From Acidimicrobiaceae bacterium (GTDB taxonomy: Bacteria; Actinomycetota; Acidimicrobiia; Acidimicrobiales; RAAP-2): a stretch of DNA of 44,921 bases. Made by a program: the position numbers and the translations under genes. The stretch covers positions 1 to 44,921 of the forward strand of contig PLNQ01000063.1 in the NCBI GenBank assembly GCA_003141815.1, written 5' to 3'. Of the stretch, positions 12,337 to 20,702 are shown piece after piece. The notes under the pieces were generated by a model. The model was not told the origin of the DNA. It was given only the letters and a program-made list of their open reading frames with translations, and searched no databases. Every line of letters begins with the position of its first letter. The stretch's first letter is position 1.

Positions 12337-12435
12337 ATGTACGACCTTACCCAAGTGCAACGTGACGTACATCGCTTGACGGCCAGGATTCTTCAAGTGA
12401 CGACACGCGTGGCCGACCGCGTCGAGCGCGAGTAA
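12337..12435 (+). CDS. hypothetical 32-aa small ORF upstream of the LLM gene
   Basis: MYDLTQVQRDVHRLTARILQVTTRVADRVERE*, ends 3 nt before the next ATG; charged, helix-like composition. Confidence 0.3.
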   Translation: MYDLTQVQRDVHRLTARILQVTTRVADRVERE

Positions 12436-12438
12436 AAG

Positions 12439-13251
12439 ATGCGCCGTGGTCTTTTTCTTCCTCCCTTCGATGGCCTTGCTAATCCCGACCGGCTCGTCGA
12501 ACTAGCCACAAAGGCCGAGTCGTCAGGTTGGGACGGCTTCTTTCTCTGGGACCATCTGCTCTATGCGCCACCGGTGCGCGACATTCTCGACTCCTACGTG
12601 TGTCTTGCAGCCATCGCTGCGGCGACGTCGACGATTCAGTTGGGACCGATGGTGACACCTCTCATCCGGCGCCGCCCCGCCGTCGTCGCGCGCCAGGCAG
12701 TCACCTTGGACCTGCTGTCGCATGGTCGTCTCGTCCTCGGTTTTGGTATCGGCGACGACGGTGGTAAGGGTGAGCTTTCATCTTTCGGCGAGATTACCGA
12801 CGCGCCGTCGCGGGGTCGCGCGTTGAGTGAAGGGCTCGATGTTCTCACGGGCCTTCTCTCGGGTGATGAAGTGCGCCACGTTGGTGAGTTCTACCGTGCC
12901 GACGGCGTGAATTTCCTTCCGGTGGCGGCGCGCCCAACTGGCATACCCATCTGGCTGGCCGCGCGGTGGCCGAATCCGGCGCCAATTCGTCGCGCCGCCA
13001 AGTACCAAGGCGTCGTCGTCATTCAGATGACGAGTCCCGCTGAGGTGAGTTCGTTGAAAGAGCAGCTGGTTCGCGCTGGTGCCGACCTCGGTAATTTTGA
13101 CATTGTGGTACTCGGCGCCGACGGTGACGATCCACGCGTGTGGGCCGACGCGGGCGTGACGTGGCTCCTCACACAACTCGGCCCGTATGAGTTGAAATTT
13201 TCTGAGGCCATCGATCGAGTGGCTGCTGGACCTTCACGGCAACGTCCCTAG
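12439..13251 (+). CDS. LLM class flavin-dependent oxidoreductase
   Basis: 270 aa; 'WDGFFLWDHLLYAPPVRDILDSYVCLAAIAAATSTIQLGPMVTPLIRRRPAVVARQAVTLDLLSHGRLVLGFGIG'. Confidence 0.88.
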   Translation: MRRGLFLPPFDGLANPDRLVELATKAESSGWDGFFLWDHLLYAPPVRDILDSYVCLAAIAAATSTIQLGPMVTPLIRRRPAVVARQAVTLDLLSHGRLVLGFGIGDDGGKGELSSFGEITDAPSRGRALSEGLDVLTGLLSGDEVRHVGEFYRADGVNFLPVAARPTGIPIWLAARWPNPAPIRRAAKYQGVVVIQMTSPAEVSSLKEQLVRAGADLGNFDIVVLGADGDDPRVWADAGVTWLLTQLGPYELKFSEAIDRVAAGPSRQRP

Positions 13252-13434
13252 TTCGACCATGTAGGGAGTGTGAACGGTAATCGCACAACTTCTTCGACAC
13301 GCCGCACATGCCGTGGAGCCGATCGGGCACGCTGACGCTTTGGCCACGTCGCGGTGCGCGTCGGCATCGAACGTGCAATAGTGTCCGGAGGTTTTGAACT
13401 TGACGTGAACAGCAGCGCTCGCAGATTTTGGCAT
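13234..13434 (-). CDS. hypothetical small Cys-rich protein
   Basis: From ATG (complement of 13432-13434): MPKSASAAVHVKFKTSGHYCTFDADAHRDVAKASACPIGSTACAACRRSCAITVHTPYMVELGTLP*; contains CxxC and clustered Cys/His. Start taken downstream of the listed ORF start. Confidence 0.3.
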   Translation of the reverse strand: MPKSASAAVHVKFKTSGHYCTFDADAHRDVAKASACPIGSTACAACRRSCAITVHTPYMVELGTLP

Positions 13435-13450
13435 CGGGGGCAGTGCGGTC

Positions 13451-15012
13451 ATAATCGTTGAGCCCGCGAATAGGGCACCCGAGAAGGGCCTAAGACCGGC
13501 GCACTGGGCCTTATTTCCAGCGTCGTCATCGCCGTTGCCTCGACGGCTCCCGCGTACAGCATGGCGGCGACGCTCGGCTTTGTCGTCGTGGCGATCGGCC
13601 TTCAGGCGCCCGTCGTCACGATCCTCGCCTTCTTCCCGATGTGGTTCATCTCCATTGCCTTCCAACAGATGAACAAGGCCGACCCCGACTGCGGAGCGTC
13701 ATTCACATGGGCGACGAGAGCGTTCAGTCCGCGCGTGGGCTGGATGGGTGGTTGGGGAGTCATCGCGGCGGACATCATCGTGATGGCGAGCCTCGCCCAG
13801 ATCGCTGGCCAGTACGTGCTCGATCTGTTCAACGCGAACGGCATCGGCAACAACGCCACCAGTCCTTGGGTACTCACCGTCGGCATCGCGTGGATCGTCG
13901 CCATGACGTGGATCTGTTACATCGGCATTGAAATCTCCGCCAACTTCCAAAAGGCCCTGCTCGGCATCGAACTCACGATGTTGACAGTGCTCTCGGTCCG
14001 GGCACTCGTCCGAGTGGGTAACGGCAGCGCTCCGGTTGGCCATCTCGTGCCCGCCGCCTCGTGGTTCGATCCCTTCAAGGTGAAGCACTTCAGTGGCTTC
14101 GTCGTCGGACTCGCGGACATGCTCTTCATCTACTGGGGTTGGGACACGGCACTCAATCTCAACGAGGAGACCGTGGACGCGGAAACCGTGCCCGGGAAGG
14201 CGGGCGTCATCGCGACGTTCATTCTGCTCGGCACCTACACCATGGTGATCCTTGCCGTCGAGTCCTTTGCGGGAATTGGTGCCTCAGGAATTGGGCTGGG
14301 CAACTCCGCCCACACGAACGACGTGCTCTCCATCCTCGGTCCCGCGATCTTCGGACACTCGACGTTGGCGTCCGTGCTCGATCATCTCTTGTTGTTGATG
14401 GTGCTGTCCTCAGCGGCGGCGTCGACCCAGACGACCATCTTGCCGACTGCTCGCACCGCTCCGTCGATGTCGGTACACAAGGCAATTCCACAAGTGCTCG
14501 CGAAGATGCATAAGCGCTTTCTCACGCCCACCGTTTCGACAGTGACCTTCGGGTTAGTGTCGATCGCTCTCTACGCGGTGATGAACCACCTCTCCGCCGG
14601 ACACGTGATCGCCGACTTCGTGTCCGCTCTCGGGGTGATGATCGCGCTCTACTACGGACTGACGGGTTGGTCGTGCGTGTGGTACTACCGTAAGACGTTG
14701 ACCGCGAGCGTTCACAACTTCTTTATCCAAGGCGTCTTGCCGTTGATCGGCGCCGTCATCTTGTACTTCATCCTCGGATGGTCCTTCTGGTACTACTGGA
14801 ACCCGACGAACAGTTACACCCACTTGGGCATCTTCCATCATCAGTTCGGTGGGACGTTCATCCTCAACGTCGGAGCGCTCTTGCTTGGCGTGATTCTCAT
14901 GATCACGATGAATGCCGTCCGGCCAGCCTTCTTTCGAGGCGAGACGCTCAATCGTGAATCGCCGACCCTCGTCACCGAGGACTTTGTCACGAAGAGTGAA
15001 CAGGCGCATTAG
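13451..15012 (+). CDS. APC family amino acid permease, apparently frameshifted near the 5' end (ORF track begins at internal ATG 13561)
   Basis: In-frame residues before 13561 read 'KTGALGLISSVVIAVASTAPAYS' and continue the family N-terminus; the preceding 'EPANRAPEKGL' is in a different frame. Downstream 'YWGWDTALNLNEETVDAETVPGKAGV' is intact. Confidence 0.75.
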
Positions 15013-15066
15013 GTTGAGGCGCCATCGTACGTTCGCTCTTCATTCCTCGAAAGGAGGCGTAGCCTC

Positions 15067-15507
15067 ATGACCAACACTTCTTCACCTCCGCGCGTGGTCG
15101 TCGGTGTCGACGGCTCGGCGCCGGCCGCCAACGCGCTCGAGTTCGCCATCGAAGAGGCTCGCCTTCGAAAGGCCACCCTGCACGTCACGTACGCGTACAC
15201 CGTCATGGCGTCACCGGTGACGGGGTCTACGGGCAAGGACTACTACGAACAAGTCGAGGCGGAAGCGAAAGAGTTTCTCCAAGGAATCGTGGCGACGGCC
15301 CCCTCGACGGAGGGCCTCGAGGTCGAATGCTTGGGCGTCCCGGGCAACCCGTCCGAGGTGCTCATTGAGGCCCGTCGTGGGGCCACCTTGTTAGTCGTCG
15401 GTTCGAGGGGACAAGGTGGATTCTTGGGACTCTTGATGGGTTCGGTGTCGACCCAGTGCGTGCACCACTCGCACTGTCCGGTGCTCGTCGTTCGTGAAGG
15501 TCACTGA
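15067..15507 (+). CDS. universal stress protein (UspA family)
   Basis: 'RVVVGVDGSAPAANALEFAIEEARLR', 'GNPSEVLIEARRGATLLVVGSRGQGGFLGLLMGSVSTQCVHHSHCPVLVVR'. Confidence 0.93.
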   Translation: MTNTSSPPRVVVGVDGSAPAANALEFAIEEARLRKATLHVTYAYTVMASPVTGSTGKDYYEQVEAEAKEFLQGIVATAPSTEGLEVECLGVPGNPSEVLIEARRGATLLVVGSRGQGGFLGLLMGSVSTQCVHHSHCPVLVVREGH

Positions 15508-15605
15508 GCGCGGCGTCGACTGCGCGAATCCTCGGCCGCGAAGATGCTCTCGTGCACGGATGCTGCCTGGAGAGCACCGTCGGTCGGCTTGTAAGGTGAC
15601 CACTA

Positions 15606-16007
15606 ATGGCCCCCATGGATGAATCGTACGACTTGAGCTTGGCGGCGGCGGCGTTGCGATCGAACAGTGCCGACGTCCACGCGCTCCTAAAGGCGCTCTG
15701 CAGCGAGTTGTCGGACACTCTGGGTGACCGACTGCGCACGCAACGCGGGGGTGGGCGACGGCACAAGTCCGACGAAATATCATCGGTGAAGATCGCCATG
15801 GCGAACGATCAGTTCGAAGCGGTCGTCGACGGAGGTGACCTTCTCTGCACGGTGGGACACGTATCCGGTGGTATTCGCATTCGTAACGAAACCGTCGACA
15901 TGGACCAGTGGATCACGCGACTGCTCCAAGCGTTACAGGCCGAGGCGGCCCACAGCGACGCGGCCCGCCTCGCTCTCGAAAACATTGTCATCGGAGGACA
16001 TCAGTGA
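15606..16007 (+). CDS. hypothetical protein, first gene of the YbjQ-like operon
   Basis: 133 aa ORF; its stop overlaps the next start (GTGA at 16004-16007). No family recognised. Confidence 0.6.
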   Translation: MAPMDESYDLSLAAAALRSNSADVHALLKALCSELSDTLGDRLRTQRGGGRRHKSDEISSVKIAMANDQFEAVVDGGDLLCTVGHVSGGIRIRNETVDMDQWITRLLQALQAEAAHSDAARLALENIVIGGHQ

Positions 16008-16801
16008 GCGACGTAACGAACGATCTACCCGAAGCGACGGGACGGCGACTCGAAGAGTTGGAGAAAGGACTCTTCACTTCCGATCTCTCGGTGAACGAAT
16101 TTCTTCTGATCAAGGAAGTGGGTTTTCACCCGGTGGGCTTCGTCATGGGTTCGTCGATCTATCACACGGGTATCCAGACCCGTAAGTGGGGACAGAGCCT
16201 CGAACTGACGAAACTCACTGAGGCCATGTACAACGCCCGCGAGCTCGCCATGACGCGCATGGAAGAAGAAGCCAGCGAACTCGGCGCGGACGGCGTCGTG
16301 GGCGTTCGTCTCGACGTCAACTACTACGAGTGGGGTAAGGACGCGGCGGAGTTCATCGCCGTCGGTACCGCCGTCAAGGCCGAGGACGGCGTCTCACGAC
16401 TTAACCAACTCGGCAAACCATTTACCTCGGATCTGTCGGGACAGGACTTCTGGACCCTCTTGCAAACGGGCTACTTCCCGCAGGGCCTCGTGATGGGTAC
16501 CTGCGTGTACCACATTGCCCACCGCGGCCTCGGCCAGACGCTCGGTACAACGGGTCAGAACGTGGAGTTGCCGAACTTCACCCAGGCACTTTACGAGGCG
16601 CGCGAACTGGCGATGACGCGGATGCAGGATGAAGCGACGCAACTCGGCGCCACGGGCATCGTTGGCGTGCGACTCGAAGAGAAGTCGCACCAGTGGGGCT
16701 CGCACACCATAGAGTTCCTCTCGCTCGGCACCGCAGTCTTGAAGACCTCGAACGAGGTCACGCTGGCCAAGCCCACGACGATCATCACACTCGACAACTA
16801 A
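16004..16801 (+). CDS. tandem two-domain YbjQ/UPF0145-like (putative heavy-metal-binding family) protein
   Basis: GTG start at 16004; two internal copies, 'FTSDLSVNEFLLIKEVGFHPVGFVMG..ARELAMTRMEEEASELGADGVVGVRL..EFIAVGTAVK' and 'FTSDLSGQDFWTLLQTGYFPQGLVMG..ARELAMTRMQDEATQLGATGIVGVRL..EFLSLGTAVL'. Confidence 0.75.
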   Translation: MSDVTNDLPEATGRRLEELEKGLFTSDLSVNEFLLIKEVGFHPVGFVMGSSIYHTGIQTRKWGQSLELTKLTEAMYNARELAMTRMEEEASELGADGVVGVRLDVNYYEWGKDAAEFIAVGTAVKAEDGVSRLNQLGKPFTSDLSGQDFWTLLQTGYFPQGLVMGTCVYHIAHRGLGQTLGTTGQNVELPNFTQALYEARELAMTRMQDEATQLGATGIVGVRLEEKSHQWGSHTIEFLSLGTAVLKTSNEVTLAKPTTIITLDN

Positions 16802-17697
16802 TGAGCGATCTGCCCGAGGCGGCCGAGCGACGACTGTCCGGAGGCGCCTTCTCCTCCGGGCTCAGCGTGTCGGACTTTGGCGCGTGTCTCGAGATGGGCC
16901 TCGAACCCGTGGGCCTGGTGCAGGGGTTTTGCGCCATGCACCAAGGCGCGTACGCCATGGGCGGGGCTCTGTCGAGAGGCCTCTCGCCGTACGGGGGTTC
17001 GGGCAGTGGCTACGTGCAGAACTACCAGTGTCCCCACGGCATGATCTCCAACGAACATCGCTCGTGGGGCCAGAACTACGAGCAGACCTGGGTACAGGAC
17101 GCCTGGAACCAAGGTTTCACCAGCGCGTACCACCGCATGCTCGAAGAAGCGACGACGCTCGGTGCCCACGGCGTCGTCGGGGTCATCGACACCCAGACGC
17201 CCCTCGGCGACATGGGCGTCATTGAGTTCCACGTACGAGGAACCGCGGTCAAGGTGCTCGACATGTCGGTACCCACCTCGAGTCCGTGGAACACGTTCTT
17301 GGCCGGTCAGCGACTCGCGAAGGTCTTCGAAGCCGGCTACGTGCCGGTATCGGTCGTCGCGGCGGTCTCGTCAGTGCGGGTGTGGGCCTACTGCGTGACC
17401 GAGTACCTGATGGAGGGTTTCGCCGGATCGATGTGGACCACGGCCTCGAACTCCTCGAACGCCGTCGAGATTGAGCAGATCGTCACCGCGCAGACGTGGT
17501 CGCGCCAAAGAGTGCGCGCATCAGCTCGCGCGCAATTGCAAGGCGACGCCCTACACGGGGCCGACTTACGTCTGGTGGAGCGAGAGTTCGAAAAGGGTGA
17601 CCTCGAGATTCAGGCCGTACTGCGCGGCAATCGGATTCGTCGATTCAAGGACTTCGACCCACTGCCCGTTCCCCAACCGACGGTTCGTCTCTCGTGA
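16801..17697 (+). CDS. YbjQ/UPF0145-like protein, second paralog (one clear and one degenerate domain)
   Basis: ATG at 16801 overlaps the upstream TAA (TAATG); 'FSSGLSVSDFGACLEMGLEPVGLVQG..YHRMLEEATTLGAHGVVGVI..IEFHVRGTAVKVL'. Confidence 0.7.
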   Translation: MSDLPEAAERRLSGGAFSSGLSVSDFGACLEMGLEPVGLVQGFCAMHQGAYAMGGALSRGLSPYGGSGSGYVQNYQCPHGMISNEHRSWGQNYEQTWVQDAWNQGFTSAYHRMLEEATTLGAHGVVGVIDTQTPLGDMGVIEFHVRGTAVKVLDMSVPTSSPWNTFLAGQRLAKVFEAGYVPVSVVAAVSSVRVWAYCVTEYLMEGFAGSMWTTASNSSNAVEIEQIVTAQTWSRQRVRASARAQLQGDALHGADLRLVEREFEKGDLEIQAVLRGNRIRRFKDFDPLPVPQPTVRLS

Positions 17698-18536
17698 CGA
17701 ACCCGGACGAGGCCAAGAGTCCGATCGACGCGAAGGCGGAAGTTCGTCGAGCAGTGGCGTCGCTCGAAGGGAAGGCGCCGAACGTGGAATCGACGACGTC
17801 GGATCTCTCGATCGACGAGGAACTCAACCTTCACTCGATTGGTTGGGAGCCCGTCGAACTCGTGAGCGGCGTGTCGCTCTTTTCGACGCCCGTCGGCCTG
17901 TGGAACTGGGGCGAGGGGGAGATCGTGTCTGCGTCGCAGGCGCACGCGCAAGCCTTCAAGTACGCCATCGGACGAATCCATAAGGAAGCCGCCGACGCGG
18001 GCGGCCACGGTGTCGTGGGTGTGCACATCGAACGCCGCGTGTACTCGACGCACATCGAAGTCTCGCTGCTCGGCACGGCCATACGTCCGGTGGGCGCTAA
18101 AAGCATTGAGGCGAGCAACGTCTTTGTCTCGGACCTTTCGGCGCGCGACTTCACGCTGTTGATGGTTGCGGGTTGGGAACCACTCGGTCTCGCGACGGGC
18201 GCCAGCTTCGTCTACGCCCCACGAAGGACGATGGGTACGGTGCTACAACAACAGTCCCAGAACGTGGAACTGAAGAACTACACCGAAGCGATGTACTCTT
18301 CACGAGAATCGGCCATGGAACGAATGCAACAGGGCGCCCTCGAACTCAAGGGCACTGGCGTGGTGGGGGTCAAAGTGGTCGAAGGTCCAATGACGTTTGC
18401 CACGCACGCGGTGGGCTTCGCCGCATGGGGAACCGTCGTACGTCTCGTGAAGGACTCCCATCACTTCGTGCGACCCACGATGGTGGTGTCGCTCAATGAT
18501 CTCGGTGTCGCCTTCAACGCTCAGTCACTGCACTGA
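17694..18536 (+). CDS. tandem two-domain YbjQ/UPF0145-like protein, third paralog
   Basis: GTG start at 17694 overlaps the upstream TGA; 'TSDLSIDEELNLHSIGWEPVELVSG..EAADAGGHGVVGVHI..EVSLLGTAI' and 'FVSDLSARDFTLLMVAGWEPLGLATG..RMQQGALELKGTGVVGVKV..GFAAWGTVVRLV'. Confidence 0.75.
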   Translation: MTNPDEAKSPIDAKAEVRRAVASLEGKAPNVESTTSDLSIDEELNLHSIGWEPVELVSGVSLFSTPVGLWNWGEGEIVSASQAHAQAFKYAIGRIHKEAADAGGHGVVGVHIERRVYSTHIEVSLLGTAIRPVGAKSIEASNVFVSDLSARDFTLLMVAGWEPLGLATGASFVYAPRRTMGTVLQQQSQNVELKNYTEAMYSSRESAMERMQQGALELKGTGVVGVKVVEGPMTFATHAVGFAAWGTVVRLVKDSHHFVRPTMVVSLNDLGVAFNAQSLH

Positions 18537-18608
18537 CGAGACCAACGATTGCTTGACTCCGAGCCAACATCATCATCATCTTCGGGGCTGGGCCCTATCG
18601 TTCATACT

Positions 18609-18914
18609 GTGAAACTTGACGTTTATCGGAGTTGCACGCGCCAAGAGAAGCGCGAAGTTCTCGAGACGTTCTGGCGCGCCAACGTGCACGCGTCAGCCCG
18701 GATTCACGAGGCGGCGCTGCAGTACGGCCCGTTCGCCGTCATCTCGCTCGCCGCGGTGGTCCTGGAGCTGGCCCTCGTGATCTTCGTCTCGATTCATCGT
18801 GCTCCCGTGGTGGGTTGGCTCGCCATCGTTTTCGAAGCCGTTGTTCTGCTCTCTTTGTGGTGGTCCCTCGTTCGATTCCGGGCCGTAAGAAGTCACTCGA
18901 TCGAATCGACGTAG
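18609..18914 (+). CDS. hypothetical small membrane protein (two predicted TM segments)
   Basis: GTG start at 18609; hydrophobic 'FAVISLAAVVLELALVIFVSIH' and 'VVGWLAIVFEAVVLLSLWWSLV'. Confidence 0.5.
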   Translation: MKLDVYRSCTRQEKREVLETFWRANVHASARIHEAALQYGPFAVISLAAVVLELALVIFVSIHRAPVVGWLAIVFEAVVLLSLWWSLVRFRAVRSHSIEST

Positions 18915-18942
18915 TTCATCTCTTCGTGCGACGGTGGCGCGC

Positions 18943-19475
18943 TTAACCAGCGCTGTTGAGTAGTCCCGCGTCGGTCGCCCAGTCCCAATGGATGTGTGCG
19001 TGATGCGCGTTGGCCCCGAGGACGCCCCCAATGGTTCCGTCGGCGCACCGTCGAGACGTTCGCCAATTTCGGCGTCCGAGAGCTCGGAGAGGAGACGCAG
19101 CGTCTCGCCGCGAGCCTCGGCCGTGAGGGCTACGACCTCCGAAAGCGAATCGCCGTGGTGGTCGCGCTGAAAAGCTTCGGTTCTCCCGTTCACGATCTTC
19201 ATGATCTGCTCTCGAGTTCGAACTTCGCCCTTGTCATCGGCGAGCAGTCCCACGGGATTTGGGTGTCCGGCCAACTGGCGACGGATCATCTGCACGAAGT
19301 CCCTTTGAACCAGCGCGAGGTGGGCGAAGTGATCGAGCGCGCACCAGGTGATCGACGAGTCGTGTTCGCTCTTCGTGAGCGGTCGACGTATCTGCTCCTC
19401 CGAGAGACCCTCGAAGGTCGTAAGCAGCCACGTGCGACTTTCGTTGAGTGACGTCTCAATATCGATTCTTTTCAC
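18943..19475 (-). CDS. DinB-family (damage-inducible/mycothiol-type) protein, apparently frameshifted near its 3' end
   Basis: 'LNESRTWLLTTFEGLSEEQIRRPL', 'WCALDHFAHLALVQRDF'. The natural C-terminus 'TIGGVLGANAHHAHIHWDWATDAGLLNSAG*' is in another frame ending at 18943, whereas the listed ORF runs on to 18693. Confidence 0.7.
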
Positions 19476-19514
19476 ATGACTCCTACGACCGAAACCGAAC
19501 GCGTGGGGTCTTCG

Positions 19515-20546
19515 TTACTGCGTGGCGGGGTCGCGCCAAAGATCGATGCCGCCTTCGACGGCGTGTTCTTCAATGCGCGACAGCTCGTCGTCGCTGAAGG
19601 AAAGTGAATTGAGGGCGTCGAGGTTCTCGTCCAACTGACGGACACTGCTCGCGCCGATCAAGGCGGACGTGACACGCGGGTCGCGTAGCGCCCAGGCGAG
19701 TGCCAACTGTGAGAGCTTCTGACCCCGCTCTTGAGCGATGGCGTTCAGCGCGCGTACGTGCCCCAGATTCTCTTCACTCAACATCGACTTTTCGAGTGAC
19801 GTGCCAGCCTTCGAGGCCCGGGACCCCTCAGGGATGCCGCCGAGGTAACGGTCGGTGAGGAGGCCCTGCGCGAGAGGAGAGAAGGCAATACAACCCACAC
19901 CCTCTTCATCGAGCACGTCGAGCAGTCGTTTCTCTATCCATCGATTGAACATGGAGTACGAGGGCTGGTGGATGAGCAGTGGCGTGCCGAGGCGACCCAG
20001 AATGGAGATTGCCTCCTTCGTGCGTTCGTCCGAGTACGACGAGATGCCCACGTAGAGCGCCTTTCCTTGGCGTACGGCGTGGTCGAGAGCCCCCATTGTC
20101 TCTTCGAGTGGTGTGGTCGCGTCGAAGTGGTGATGGTAGAAGATGTCGACGTAGTCAACACCGAGTCGCTTGAGACTCTGATCGAGACTCGCGAGGAGGT
20201 ACTTGCGCGAACCCAGGTCGCCGTAGGGTCCGGGCCACATGTCCCAACCGGCTTTACTCGAGATGATCAGTTCGTCGCGGAGCGATCCGAAGTCTTCGCG
20301 CAGTATTCGTCCGAAGTTCGTCTCCGCGCTGCCGTAAGGCGGCCCGTAGTTGTTCGCGAGATCGAAGTGCGTGACCCCACGATCGAAAGCTCGTCGCAAC
20401 GTCGCGCGCTGAGTGTCGATCGAAACGTCGTCACCGAAGTTGTGCCAGAGACCGAGCGAAATGGCGGGAAGCATGATGCCGCTCCGACCGCATCGTCGGT
20501 ACGTCATGGTGTCGTAGCGGTCCGGGGACGCCAGATAGTTCGTCAT
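19515..20546 (-). CDS. aldo/keto reductase (YghZ/GPR-like)
   Basis: 343 aa; 'FDLANNYGPPYGSAETNFGRIL', 'IISSKAGWDMWPGPYGDLGSRKYLLASLDQSLKRLGVDYVDIFYHHHFD'. Confidence 0.9.
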   Translation of the reverse strand: MTNYLASPDRYDTMTYRRCGRSGIMLPAISLGLWHNFGDDVSIDTQRATLRRAFDRGVTHFDLANNYGPPYGSAETNFGRILREDFGSLRDELIISSKAGWDMWPGPYGDLGSRKYLLASLDQSLKRLGVDYVDIFYHHHFDATTPLEETMGALDHAVRQGKALYVGISSYSDERTKEAISILGRLGTPLLIHQPSYSMFNRWIEKRLLDVLDEEGVGCIAFSPLAQGLLTDRYLGGIPEGSRASKAGTSLEKSMLSEENLGHVRALNAIAQERGQKLSQLALAWALRDPRVTSALIGASSVRQLDENLDALNSLSFSDDELSRIEEHAVEGGIDLWRDPATQ

Positions 20547-20702
20547 GCTTTGAGGGTACCTTCCTTGTTCGTAAACTTCAATACGTTCACCCAGCGCTAC
20601 CTTCTTTATGGGGAACGTGCCGATCGGTCGTTCTCCGATGGTGATTGGTCTTCGAGAGGCGAATAGTTGGTGTCGCCAGAGCCGTCCGCGAAGCCGTTCT
20701 CG

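Noticed and set aside
18693-18942. C-terminal extension of the listed DinB ORF
   Set aside because: Non-family Arg/His/Glu-rich sequence overlapping another ORF; better explained as read-through after a frameshift near 19036.
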